From positions 1,054,001-1,118,000 of the forward strand of contig NZ_WWGH01000002.1 in the NCBI RefSeq assembly GCF_009865135.1: a stretch of DNA of 64,000 nt, in the 5' to 3' direction. Numbering within the stretch: position 1 is the stretch's first letter; each line of letters opens with the position of its first letter. Positions 26,975 to 35,854 of this stretch are shown piece after piece. The position numbers and the translations under genes were made by a program. Source of the DNA: Streptomyces sp. SID8374 (GTDB taxonomy: Bacteria > Actinomycetota > Actinomycetes > Streptomycetales > Streptomycetaceae). The notes beneath the pieces were generated by a model. It searched no databases and was not told the origin of the DNA. It saw only the letters and a list, made by a program, of their open reading frames with translations.

Positions 26975-28254
26975 CGACGGCATCGGCCGAGGAACAGCAC
27001 GCACCGACACGCCGCATCACGCTCCTGGTGGCCCTCGCCGTCTTCGCCCAGGAGTCGACCTGGAACTTCTACGAGTCCCAGGTACCGCCCCTCCTGCGCG
27101 AACACCTCACCAGCGCGGCCCTCGTCGGGCTGCTGATGGGCATGGACAACCTCCTGGGCATCTTCATCCAGCCCTGGATCGGGAACCGGTCGGACCGGAC
27201 CCGGACCTCGTGGGGGCGGCGGATGCCCTACCTGCTGGTCGGCATGCCGACCGCTGCCGTGCTCTTCGCCCTCATACCGCACGCCGACGCGTCGCTGCCG
27301 CTCCTCATCGCCCTGATGTTCGCCTACGCCCTCGTGGCCAACACCTTCAAACCCATCGCGGAAGCGCTGGTGCCGGACTTCGTCGCCGCCGAACGGCGCA
27401 GCCGCGCCAACGCGGTCGTCAAGATCGCCTCCAGTCTCACGGTCATCGTCGCCGCGGTCATCAGCATCCTTCTGATCGACACCCACCTGGAAATCGCGTT
27501 CGCCATCCCATCGGTGATCATGCTGCTGTCGATCGGAGTGCTGGCGGCCACGGTGCGCGACAGCCGCTCACCCGCCTACCGGGCGGTGCTGGCCGAGGCC
27601 GACGACCGGACGCCCGGAGCCGCGCGCCCGGCGGAGCCGCGGGTCCGCGACACCTTCGTCGAGATCATCAAGGACCGCGACCGCAGCAGGCTGCTCCTGC
27701 TCCTCGCGATCCTTCTCTTCGGCGGCGCCTGGGCGGCCTCCCGATCCCTGTTCACCCCGTACGGCATGGAGGCGCTCGGCATGTCGCGCGGAGCCGCCGG
27801 CGGCCTGACGCTCCCCAGCGGCATCGCCTTCATCGTGGCGGCCTACCCGGCGGCGGTGCTTGCCGAGCGCTACGGCCGGCTCCGGGTCATGGTGTCGGGC
27901 ATGTCGGTCTTCGCCGCGGCCATGGTGCTGGGCACCCTGGTCCGGACACCGGCCGGCTCCAGCGTGGCCCTGTGCGTCGCCGCCGCGGGCGGGGCCTGCT
28001 TCCTCGTCAACGCGGTCGTGGTCCTGTGGAATCTGGCGCCCTCAGCCCGGGTCTTCGGAACCTACTCCGGGATGTACACGGTCGGCTGGGCCGGCGGCGG
28101 CTTTTTGGGACCGGCCCTCGTGGGCGCGATGGTCGACGTCACCGGCTGGCCGCTCATGCTGATCGACATCGCCGTCGTCGCCCTGCTGGCGATCGGCGTG
28201 GTGGCCCGGGTCCGCGCGACGCGGCGGCGTGGCGTCACGGCCACGGTGAAATGA
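26971..28254 (+). CDS. MFS transporter, copy B (paralogue of 22442)
   Basis: The 427-residue permease with about 12 helices shares ALAVFAQESTWNFYESQVP and IQPWIGNRSDR with the minus-strand copy. It is translationally coupled to the dehydrogenase by ATGA. A central cytosolic loop near residues 190-230 is charged. Likely importer of the hydroxy acid degraded by the operon. Confidence 0.86.
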   Translation: MTTASAEEQHAPTRRITLLVALAVFAQESTWNFYESQVPPLLREHLTSAALVGLLMGMDNLLGIFIQPWIGNRSDRTRTSWGRRMPYLLVGMPTAAVLFALIPHADASLPLLIALMFAYALVANTFKPIAEALVPDFVAAERRSRANAVVKIASSLTVIVAAVISILLIDTHLEIAFAIPSVIMLLSIGVLAATVRDSRSPAYRAVLAEADDRTPGAARPAEPRVRDTFVEIIKDRDRSRLLLLLAILLFGGAWAASRSLFTPYGMEALGMSRGAAGGLTLPSGIAFIVAAYPAAVLAERYGRLRVMVSGMSVFAAAMVLGTLVRTPAGSSVALCVAAAGGACFLVNAVVVLWNLAPSARVFGTYSGMYTVGWAGGGFLGPALVGAMVDVTGWPLMLIDIAVVALLAIGVVARVRATRRRGVTATVK

Positions 28255-28309
28255 CACTCCCGCGCGGCGGACCGGATCGCGCACCCGGCAACCCGAGACG
28301 AGGAACCCC

Positions 28310-29296
28310 TTGGCACGCGTCCTGATCACCACGGACTACCTGCGGCCCGGCGACGAGGCCGACCAGTACCTCACCGCCCGCGGACACACCACCGTCCACA
28401 CCCCACTCGCCGGCGTACGCGACATCCGACGGCTCGCGGCCGCGTACGCCGACGCCGAAGCGGCCCTGGTCGGTCACGAGCCCCTGAGCGCCGAAGTGCT
28501 CTCCCGGGCACCACGGTTGCGGGCCGTCGTGCGCGCCGGAGTGGGCTACGACTCCGTCGACACGGACGCCGCCGCCCGGCTGGGCATCACCGTGAGCAAC
28601 CTGCCCGGGATCAACGCCAACGCGGTCGCCGAGTACACCCTCGGTCTGCTGCTCGCGGCGGCACGGCGGCTGGTGCAGAGCGCCACCGGCGTCGCGGCGG
28701 GCGGCTGGCCGCGGCAGGAGGGCCGCGAACTGCGCGGTTCCACCCTCGGGTTGCTCGGGTACGGTGCCGCCGCCCGGGCCGTCGTCCCGCTGGCCCAGGC
28801 CTTCGGCATGCGGGTGGTCTGCACGACCGGTGTGCCGCGGGCCGAGCGGGCCGACCCCACGGTGAGCTTCGTCGAGCTGAGCGAACTGCTGCCGAGCGCC
28901 GACTACTTGTCGGTTCACACGGCCCTGACCATACGGACCCGGGGCCTGCTGGACGCCGCCGCGTTCGGCCGGATGAAGCCCACCGCCGTCCTGATCAACA
29001 CCGCCCGCGGCGCCGTCGTCGACGAGCGGGCCCTGGCCGAGGCCGTGCGCACGGGACAGATCGCCGGAGCCGCCCTGGACGTCGTCGGCGAGGAACCGCT
29101 CCCGGCCGACAGCCCGTTGCGGAACGTGGAGAACATCAGCGTCTACTCCCACTTGGCCGGTCAGACCGCCGAGGCGCGGGAGGCCTCGGGCCGGGAAGGA
29201 GCGGCAGAGCTCGTGGCCTCGCTCGCCGGCCGCCCGCGCTTCGCCGTCAACACCGCCCACTCGCACGGCTCTTCGCCGGAAGGACAGGAGGGCTGA
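28310..29296 (+). CDS. D-2-hydroxyacid dehydrogenase family protein
   Basis: The 328-residue NAD enzyme of the phosphoglycerate/D-lactate dehydrogenase family has the Rossmann turn LGLLGYGAAARAV, the catalytic Arg in INTARGAVVDE, the Glu in VVGEEPLP and the His in YSHLAG. It probably interconverts a 2-keto and a 2-hydroxy acid. The start is TTG at 28310, with GAGGAA eight bases upstream. It lies between the MFS and the AtuA-like gene of the plus-strand operon. Confidence 0.86.
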   Translation: MARVLITTDYLRPGDEADQYLTARGHTTVHTPLAGVRDIRRLAAAYADAEAALVGHEPLSAEVLSRAPRLRAVVRAGVGYDSVDTDAAARLGITVSNLPGINANAVAEYTLGLLLAAARRLVQSATGVAAGGWPRQEGRELRGSTLGLLGYGAAARAVVPLAQAFGMRVVCTTGVPRAERADPTVSFVELSELLPSADYLSVHTALTIRTRGLLDAAAFGRMKPTAVLINTARGAVVDERALAEAVRTGQIAGAALDVVGEEPLPADSPLRNVENISVYSHLAGQTAEAREASGREGAAELVASLAGRPRFAVNTAHSHGSSPEGQEG

Positions 29297-29401
29297 CCCG
29301 CGCGCCGTCCCGGAGCGCGACAGCGGGGACCGGCGGACAAGAGCAGGACGCAAGAGCAAGACACAGAACGAAGAAGCAGAACCAGCAGGAGGAAGAGGAC
29401 C

Positions 29402-30784
29402 ATGAAACACGAACCGGTCGCATCGGTCGGCGTCCTGGTGCCCAGCGGCATGCTCGGCGCGGGCTTCCCCGAGGCCACGATCGAGCGCGGGCTGGCACTC
29501 GGCGCCGACGTGATCTGCGTCGACGGAGGCTCCACCGACTCCGGCCCCTACTACCTCGGCGCGTCCACCCCCAAGACCACGGCCGCCGCCGTCGCCCGCG
29601 ATCTGCGTATCCTGCTGAAGGCGGCCGCCCAGGCCTCCATCCCCCTGATCATCGGCTCGTGCGGCACCAGCGGTACCGACGACGGCGTCGATTGGGTCGC
29701 CGGCATCGTCGCCGAAATCCAGGAACGGGAAGGCCTCGCCCTGAAGGTCGCCCGGATCTACAGCGAGCAGGACTCCCGCACACTCAAGCGGCACCTGGAC
29801 GCCGGCCGTATCCACCCCCTGCCGCCCCTGGGCCCGCTCCGGGCCGAGACACTCGACAGCTGCACCCACATCGTCGGCATGATGGGGCACGAACCGCTGG
29901 CCGCGGCGCTCGAAGCGGGCGCCCAGGTCGTCCTGGCCGGCCGCGCGACCGACACGGCCGCCGCCGCGGTGGTTCCGCTGATGAAGGGGATGCCCGCCGG
30001 ACCGGCCTGGCACGCGGCCAAGATCGTCGAGTGCGGCGGCCAGTGCACCACCGACCCGCGCACGGGAGGCGTGTTCGCCACCGTCGACACCGGCGGGTTC
30101 GTCATCGAGCCCCTCGACCCCGACGCCTCCTGCACCCCCCACTCGGTCGCCGCCCACATGCTCTACGAGACCGCCGACCCCTTCCGCATGAGGGAACCCG
30201 ACGGCACCCTCGACGTCCACGAAGCCACGTACACCGCCCTCGACGAACGCACCGTCCGCGTCGAAGGGTCCCTCTTCCACCCCGCCGACCAGCACACCGT
30301 CAAACTCGAAGGCGCGCGCGTCACGGGCTACGAGACGATGTCGTTCACCGCGATCCGTGACCCCGGCATCCTCGCCGACATCGAGACCTGGGCCGCCTTC
30401 CTGGACACGATGATCAAGCAGCGCGTCGAACAGACCCTGGGCCTCGGCGAGGAGGAGTACGCCTTCGACGTACGCCTCTACGGCTACAACGCGGTCCTGG
30501 AAGAACTCGATCCGGCCTCCGGCCCGCCCAGGGAGGTCGGTGTGATGCTCCTCGTCAACGCACCCGAGCAGGCCACCGCCACCGCCGTCGCGAAGATCGC
30601 CAACCCGTTGATGCTCCATCTGCCCACGCCCGACATGGACCATCTGCCCAGCCTGGCCTTCGCCACCTCGCCCGCCGAGACCGAGCGCGGTCCCGCGTAC
30701 GAGTTCGTCCTCAACCACGTGGTCGACAGCCTCACCCCCACCGACCTGTTCCGCATCACCACCGAGGAGACCCCCCATGGCTGA
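29402..30784 (+). CDS. AtuA-like (DUF1446) catabolic protein, copy B
   Basis: The 460-residue paralogue of the protein at 21039 has the same blocks: VDGGSTDSGP, PLIIGSCGTSG, VVLAGRATDTA, KIVECGGQC, and VKLEGARVTGYETM in the C-terminal half. A purine-rich Shine-Dalgarno precedes the ATG at 29402. Its stop lies inside the DUF4387 gene (8-bp overlap), which supports a complex between the two. The reaction is unknown. Context points to hydroxy-acid or sugar-acid breakdown. Confidence 0.86.
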   Translation: MKHEPVASVGVLVPSGMLGAGFPEATIERGLALGADVICVDGGSTDSGPYYLGASTPKTTAAAVARDLRILLKAAAQASIPLIIGSCGTSGTDDGVDWVAGIVAEIQEREGLALKVARIYSEQDSRTLKRHLDAGRIHPLPPLGPLRAETLDSCTHIVGMMGHEPLAAALEAGAQVVLAGRATDTAAAAVVPLMKGMPAGPAWHAAKIVECGGQCTTDPRTGGVFATVDTGGFVIEPLDPDASCTPHSVAAHMLYETADPFRMREPDGTLDVHEATYTALDERTVRVEGSLFHPADQHTVKLEGARVTGYETMSFTAIRDPGILADIETWAAFLDTMIKQRVEQTLGLGEEEYAFDVRLYGYNAVLEELDPASGPPREVGVMLLVNAPEQATATAVAKIANPLMLHLPTPDMDHLPSLAFATSPAETERGPAYEFVLNHVVDSLTPTDLFRITTEETPHG

Positions 30785-31103
30785 GGCCCCCCGCACCACC
30801 CTCGGCGACCTCGCACACGAGATCCGCTCGAAGAACGCCGGACCGTTCTGGGTGACCCTGGAACTCTTCATGCGCGACGAGGAGGGGTACCGCATCGCGG
30901 CCGACGGGGCATTCCTCGACGAACGCACCGTCGCGGGGCTCTACGGAGTCGACGAGGCCGGAGTCCGGATGTTCCGGATCCCGTCCCTGAACGTCGTCAA
31001 GATCTCCTTCCCGCGACCCGTCAGCCAGGGCTCGCTGCGGGACCGGGACATCCACGCCGGCCAGCACCATGTGCCGCTGGCGGTCCTGCCCGTACCGCGG
31101 TGA
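30777..31103 (+). CDS. DUF4387 protein, copy B
   Basis: The 108-residue protein has IRSKNAGPF near residue 20, then MFRIPSLNVVKISFPRP, and corresponds to the copy at 20710. It overlaps the end of the AtuA-like gene. It is a probable small subunit; no catalytic assignment is known for the family. Confidence 0.88.
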   Translation: MAEAPRTTLGDLAHEIRSKNAGPFWVTLELFMRDEEGYRIAADGAFLDERTVAGLYGVDEAGVRMFRIPSLNVVKISFPRPVSQGSLRDRDIHAGQHHVPLAVLPVPR

Positions 31104-31176
31104 CGCCCCACCGCACCGGTGAGCGGCGGGCGGCCGGGACCGGTCCCCGGCCCCCGCGTCATCGGGGCAGGCGGGC

Positions 31177-32538
31177 ATGAGCGTGCCCGGCCGCCCGCGC
31201 CGTAGGCGTCCCCCGGGCTCCGGCTCCCGCCTGCTGCCGCCGATGGTGGCGGGCACCGTCCTCAACCCCGTGAACTCCTCCATGCTGGCGGTGGCGCTGA
31301 TCCCCATCGGCCGGGCCTTCGACGCGGCCCCGTCCCGGACCGCCTGGCTCGTCTCGGCGCTCTACCTCGCCACCGCCGTCGCCCAGCCGGTGGCCGGCCG
31401 GCTCGTCGACCTGTTCGGACCACGGCGGCTCTACCTCCTGGGCGCGGCGCTGGCCGGCTGCGCCGGGCTGCTGGGAGCCCTCGCCCCTTCCTTGTGGGTG
31501 CTGGTCGTCTCCCGGGTGCTGCTCGGACTGGGGACCTCCGCCGCCTACCCGGCGTCCATGTCACTGCTGCGTCGCGAAGCCGACCGCACCGGCCGGAGTC
31601 CCAGCGGAACGCTGGCCGTCCTGTCCATCTCCAGCCAGGCCGTCTCCGTCGCCGGGCCCGCCCTCGGCGGCCTCCTCATCGGGGCGGGCGGCTGGCAGCT
31701 GATCTTCCTGATCAACGTGCCCCTCTCCGCGGCCTGCCTCGTCCTGGGCGCGATGCGCCTGCCGAAGACCGGCGCCGCCCCTCCGGGCTCCCGCAACACC
31801 GACAGTGCGGGCGTCATCCTCTTCGCGGTGTCCCTCACCGCGTGCACCCTGTTCCTGATGGAACCCGCTGCCCGCCACTGGTACCTCCCCGTCGTCGGGG
31901 CGGTGGCGGGCGGGGCGTTCGTCCACCGTGAGCTGAGAACCGGGCACCCGTTCCTGGACCTGCGGGTACTGGGCGGCAACCTCCCCCTGCTCGCCACCTA
32001 CTGCCGTCAGTTCCTGGGCTACACCACGCTGTACACCTTCCTGTACGGCTACACGCAGTGGCTCCAGGACGGACGGGGGATCGGGTCCGCGCGTGCCGGA
32101 CTCATCCAGATGTCCGTGGCCGTCACGGTGGTGGCCACCACCGCCGTGACCGGCCGCCGTCCCTGGGTACGCGGCAAGCTCATCGCCGGAGCCCTCTTCC
32201 AACTCCTCGGCTGCGCGGGTCTGCTGCTACTCGACTCGCGCAGCCCGCTCTGGCTCGTCGTGCTCGTCGGAGCCGTATTCGGTATCCCGCACGGACTGGT
32301 GGGCCTCGCCAACGACAACGCCCTCTCCGCGCAGGCGGACTCGGACCGCATCGCGGCATCCGCGGGACTCATGCGCACCTTCATGTACCTCGGTGCGCTG
32401 GTCTCCTCCGCGACGACCGCCGCCTTCTACCACGCCGGTGCCACGTCCGACGCCCTGCACAGCCTGACGTTCCCGATGATCGGCGTCACCGCCGCCCTTC
32501 TCCTCCTCACCCTGGCGGACCGCTCCCTGCGACGGTGA
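31177..32538 (+). CDS. MFS transporter of the drug/metabolite exporter type
   Basis: The 453-residue permease differs from the two organic-acid MFS copies. TVLNPVNSSMLAVAL in helix 1, VARPAG-like motif (AQPVAGRLVDLFGPRRLYL, motif A) and a GPALGGLL motif C point to a DHA-type exporter. It starts 73 bp after DUF4387 copy B with a modest ribosome site. It may be the last gene of the operon, exporting an end product, or an independent gene. Confidence 0.8.
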   Translation: MSVPGRPRRRRPPGSGSRLLPPMVAGTVLNPVNSSMLAVALIPIGRAFDAAPSRTAWLVSALYLATAVAQPVAGRLVDLFGPRRLYLLGAALAGCAGLLGALAPSLWVLVVSRVLLGLGTSAAYPASMSLLRREADRTGRSPSGTLAVLSISSQAVSVAGPALGGLLIGAGGWQLIFLINVPLSAACLVLGAMRLPKTGAAPPGSRNTDSAGVILFAVSLTACTLFLMEPAARHWYLPVVGAVAGGAFVHRELRTGHPFLDLRVLGGNLPLLATYCRQFLGYTTLYTFLYGYTQWLQDGRGIGSARAGLIQMSVAVTVVATTAVTGRRPWVRGKLIAGALFQLLGCAGLLLLDSRSPLWLVVLVGAVFGIPHGLVGLANDNALSAQADSDRIAASAGLMRTFMYLGALVSSATTAAFYHAGATSDALHSLTFPMIGVTAALLLLTLADRSLRR

Positions 32539-32773
32539 TCCCGACGCGAGGTCCCCGCATGCCGATGCGAACGACCGCGGAGCGGGGGAGACGCGCCCCC
32601 CCCGGCTCCCCGAACGCTGCGGACGTCGTGGCCGGGGTGTGGCGTACTGCCCCAACGGGATTTCACAGCAGGGCCGTTCGGCCCAGTGCGGGGGCCTGCA
32701 CGGCTCTTTGCCGAGGGATGCCCCGGGCATGAGGCTGTTGCCGTACACACGACGGTGTGACGGAGCTGAGGGG

Positions 32774-33382
32774 ATGAGGGAGATGGCGCTGGACCACGAC
32801 TCGACGACAGAGGCCCGCACGGCGACAGGGCGGGCCGAGGACGCGGGGCGGCAGACGGTGGACGGCGCGACGTTCGGCCGTGCGGCCGCAGTGCTGCGAC
32901 TCCTGATCTCGTTCACCTTTCTGTGGGCTTTCCTCGACAAGGCCTTCGGATGGGGGTACGCGACACCGGCGGCCCGCGCCTGGGTCGAGGGCGGGTCGCC
33001 GGCCGAGGGGTTCCTGAGCGGTGTGGCGGTCGGTCCGCTGGAGTCCACGTTCCACTCGATGGCCGGTCAGGCGTGGGTGGACTGGGTCTTCATGCTCGGG
33101 CTGCTCGGTATCGGCCTCGCCCTGGCGGCGGGCATCGGCCTCCGGGTCACGGCCGTTGCCGGAACCGTCATGATGGCGCTGATGTGGGCCGCCGAGTGGC
33201 CGCCCGCCCAGCACCTGTCGGACGGCACGCCGAGCATGTCGACGAATCCGCTCGTCGACTACCACGTGCTCTACGCGGCCGTCCTCATCGTCCTGGCCCT
33301 TGCCTCGGCGGGGCGTATCTGGGGGCTGGGCCGCACCTGGGAGCGCCTGCCCCTCGTGGCCCGGCACCGGTGGCTGCTCTGA
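32774..33382 (+). CDS. DoxX/DoxD-like membrane protein
   Basis: The 202-residue protein has a charged N-terminus and four hydrophobic helices (about residues 42-60, 100-125, 128-145, 165-185). LLISFTFLWAFLDKAFGWGY and a late DYHVLYAAVLIVLAL are typical of the DoxX family, some members of which are thiosulfate:quinone oxidoreductase subunits. I chose the ATG at 32774 because GGAG lies eight bases before it; a second ATG three codons later is possible. It stands alone between the MFS gene and the terpenoid cluster. Confidence 0.78.
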   Translation: MREMALDHDSTTEARTATGRAEDAGRQTVDGATFGRAAAVLRLLISFTFLWAFLDKAFGWGYATPAARAWVEGGSPAEGFLSGVAVGPLESTFHSMAGQAWVDWVFMLGLLGIGLALAAGIGLRVTAVAGTVMMALMWAAEWPPAQHLSDGTPSMSTNPLVDYHVLYAAVLIVLALASAGRIWGLGRTWERLPLVARHRWLL

Positions 33383-33528
33383 CGGTACGGGCCCGGGCCC
33401 CGGCGCGGTGCCCGGCCGACGCACCGGTCGGCCGGGTGGCCGGCCCGCGAAGCACTGGGCGGCGCACCGGGTGGGTATCCCGGTGGTGAGCCTGTGTGGC
33501 CGGGCGGAGCGGACGGAGGGCGAGTGGG

Positions 33529-34608
33529 ATGGGTCTGAACGGTGTAGTGCTGTACCTGCCGTTCCCTACCCGTTTGAACAGCGGGGCCGGGGAGGCGCAG
33601 ACGGCGTCGGTGGCGTGGATGGACCGTTTCCGCCTGTACGCCGACGCGGCGCACCGGGAGCGGCTGGTGGAAGCGCGGTGCGGGCTGCTGGGTGGATATC
33701 TGGCCCCGGACGCGGACCGGGAGCGGCTCCAGCTGGCCGCCGACTTCGCGACCTGGAACGTGGCCTTCGACGACGAGTACTGCGACGAGGGCGAACTCGG
33801 CCGTTGCCCGGGGAGGTTCGTCCGCGTCCTGGGGCTCCTCCAGCGCTCGGTGGAGGTGCCCGAGGAGGCGGTGTTCGGCGACCGCTACGGGGTCGCACTG
33901 CATGACCTGAGGGGCAGGCTGGAGGAGTTCGGGCCGCCGGAAGGGGTGGCGGCCTGGGCCGCGTCGATGCGGGGCTGGTTCCTCGCCGAGGCGTGGAAGT
34001 CGGGCAACGTCGCCGAGGGGCGGGTGCCGACGCTCGGCGAGTACTCATCGCTCGTCCTCGTCAGTGGCAGCGCGGAGGTGTGGACCGTGCTCTCCCCCTT
34101 GGCCGAGGGGTACGGCGTTCCCGGGCGGGTCCGCGCGGACCGCGGCGTACGGGCACTGACGGAGATGGCGTGCTGGCTGCTGTCCTGGGACACCGGGCTG
34201 CTGTCGTGGCGCAGGGAGCAGCGGGCGGGCGGTGACGGGCACAACGCCATCGACGTGGTGTCCCGTACCTTCGGGACGGACTTCGACGCATCCGTGGAGC
34301 TGGCCCTGCTGCTGCGGGACGAGGTGATGGGCCTCTTCATCCGCCTCCGTCGCCGTGTCCTCGACGAGCGGGGGAGCGAGGTGGAGAGGTATGCGGGCAT
34401 GCTGGAACGGCTGGTGCGCGGAGGGGTGGACTGGGCCGTCGGCTCCCGGCGCTACCGTGAGGAGACGGGCCCCGCGGTCCGGGTGAGTGAGGACCCGGAG
34501 GCGCTGCGCACCGGCGCGGGAGGCCGCATCCCGAGGGAAGTGTGGGGCCCGGTGGGCTGGTGGTGGCTCCACGACCCGGACACCCGGCGGAGAGCGGGGA
34601 CGAGCTGA
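33529..34608 (+). CDS. Class I terpene synthase
   Basis: The 359-residue cyclase has the N-terminal LPFPTRLNS pattern and the Asp-rich metal motif FDDEYCDEG near residue 85. The second metal motif is atypical: HNAIDVVSRTF occupies the place of the usual NDxxSxxxE. It ends convergently with a methyltransferase-P450 pair, seven bases from the P450 stop. This suggests a cyclised, possibly C-methylated, then oxidised terpenoid. It is not a clear geosmin or 2-methylisoborneol synthase. Product unknown. Confidence 0.82.
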   Translation: MGLNGVVLYLPFPTRLNSGAGEAQTASVAWMDRFRLYADAAHRERLVEARCGLLGGYLAPDADRERLQLAADFATWNVAFDDEYCDEGELGRCPGRFVRVLGLLQRSVEVPEEAVFGDRYGVALHDLRGRLEEFGPPEGVAAWAASMRGWFLAEAWKSGNVAEGRVPTLGEYSSLVLVSGSAEVWTVLSPLAEGYGVPGRVRADRGVRALTEMACWLLSWDTGLLSWRREQRAGGDGHNAIDVVSRTFGTDFDASVELALLLRDEVMGLFIRLRRRVLDERGSEVERYAGMLERLVRGGVDWAVGSRRYREETGPAVRVSEDPEALRTGAGGRIPREVWGPVGWWWLHDPDTRRRAGTS

Positions 34609-34615
34609 TCCGCAG

Positions 34616-35842
34616 TCACCAGCCGACAGGCACTTCCAGGGGGTCCGGAGCGATGCCGCCTTCCCGCAGTCGCAGGGCGTCCTCGGGGACGGCCAGGTAC
34701 AGAGCGGGGAACCGGCGGGACAGCCCGGTGAGGGCCTCGGTGAGTTCCATGCGTGCCAGTGCCGCACCGACGCAGTAGTTGGAGCCGGCGCCGAAGGACA
34801 GATGCCTCTTGTCGCCGCGCTCCGGCCGCAGGTGGCCGGGGTCCGGGTAGCGGGCCGGATCGAGGTTGGCGGACTCCAGGCTGATCACCACGACCGAGCC
34901 GTGCGGCAGGGTCTCGCCGCCGAGCTGTACGTCTTCGACGGCGAGGCGGGGGAGCGCGGCGGGTGCCGGAGCGGTACGGCGCAGCAGTTCCTCCACCAGG
35001 CCCTCCCGGGCCGGACCAGGCTCGGCGAGCGCCGCGTAGAGAGGCCGTTCACGCAGCAGCAGGGGAACACCTTTGCCGAGACTGACCTGGACGGAGTGGC
35101 CGCCCGCCGCGGCCACCCGCAGCAGCAGCGTCACCAGGTCCTCCGACGGCACCGGGGTGCCGTCGCGGCGCCGGGCGCCGGCCAGCCGCCCGACCATGCC
35201 GGGGGGCTTCCGCCGCGCCCGCCCCGGGGCGGACGGCCCCGTCCCCGTCAGGAGATCGTGGAAGTAGGAGCGCAACTCCGCCACCGCACCCCGGCTTTCC
35301 GCCGTGGGAGCGAAGACCACCGTGGAGGACGCCAGCCGCTGGACCCAGGCCCGGTCCCGGGCGGGCACGCCGAGCAGTTCCCCGGTCACCATCGCGGGCA
35401 GAGGGCGGGCCAGGTGGGCGATCAGATCCGCGGGCGGGCCGGCCTCGTCCATCGCATCCAGCAGCCGGGCCACCTCCCGCCGTGTGGCCGCCCGCAGCCG
35501 CTCGGTCCCGCGCGGGGACAGCATGCCCAGCACCAGTTCGTACGGCGTCGCCTCCGCCGCGCCCTCACTGTTCGGCGCCGGGGGACGGGCGGTGCCCGCG
35601 ACCAGCTCACCGGGCCCGCTGCGGGACAGGGCCTCGCGGCTCAGACGCGGATCGCTCAGTGCCCGCCGTGCTTCGTGGTAGCCGAGCACCAGGCGGACGT
35701 GTGTACCGTCCGGCAGTACGGCGGCGGCCACGGCGCCCCGCTCCCGCCACCGGGCCAGCTCCTCCGGCGGATCCAGCGCGTGCGCGCGCGGCCACGGAAA
35801 TCCTTGGGCCGGATCCGCGCCCCGACCTGTCCGCTCGGTCAT
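34616..35842 (-). CDS. Cytochrome P450
   Basis: The 408-residue soluble P450 has the haem-binding loop LSFGAGSNYCVGAALAR and the ExxR pair in EELLRR. The I-helix reads RVAAAGGHSV, where the usual acid-alcohol pair (Glu/Asp-Thr) is missing, so oxygen activation may rely on substrate or water. The ATG at 35842 is 13 bp after the methyltransferase stop; the two form an operon. Likely tailoring enzyme for the product of the convergent terpene synthase. Confidence 0.9.
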   Translation of the reverse strand: MTERTGRGADPAQGFPWPRAHALDPPEELARWRERGAVAAAVLPDGTHVRLVLGYHEARRALSDPRLSREALSRSGPGELVAGTARPPAPNSEGAAEATPYELVLGMLSPRGTERLRAATRREVARLLDAMDEAGPPADLIAHLARPLPAMVTGELLGVPARDRAWVQRLASSTVVFAPTAESRGAVAELRSYFHDLLTGTGPSAPGRARRKPPGMVGRLAGARRRDGTPVPSEDLVTLLLRVAAAGGHSVQVSLGKGVPLLLRERPLYAALAEPGPAREGLVEELLRRTAPAPAALPRLAVEDVQLGGETLPHGSVVVISLESANLDPARYPDPGHLRPERGDKRHLSFGAGSNYCVGAALARMELTEALTGLSRRFPALYLAVPEDALRLREGGIAPDPLEVPVGW

Positions 35843-35854
35843 CGCTCCGTCTCC

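Noticed and set aside
28235..30928. Minus-strand open frame of nearly 900 codons across the dehydrogenase and AtuA-like genes
   Set aside because: Low-complexity shadow spanning two well-supported plus-strand genes.
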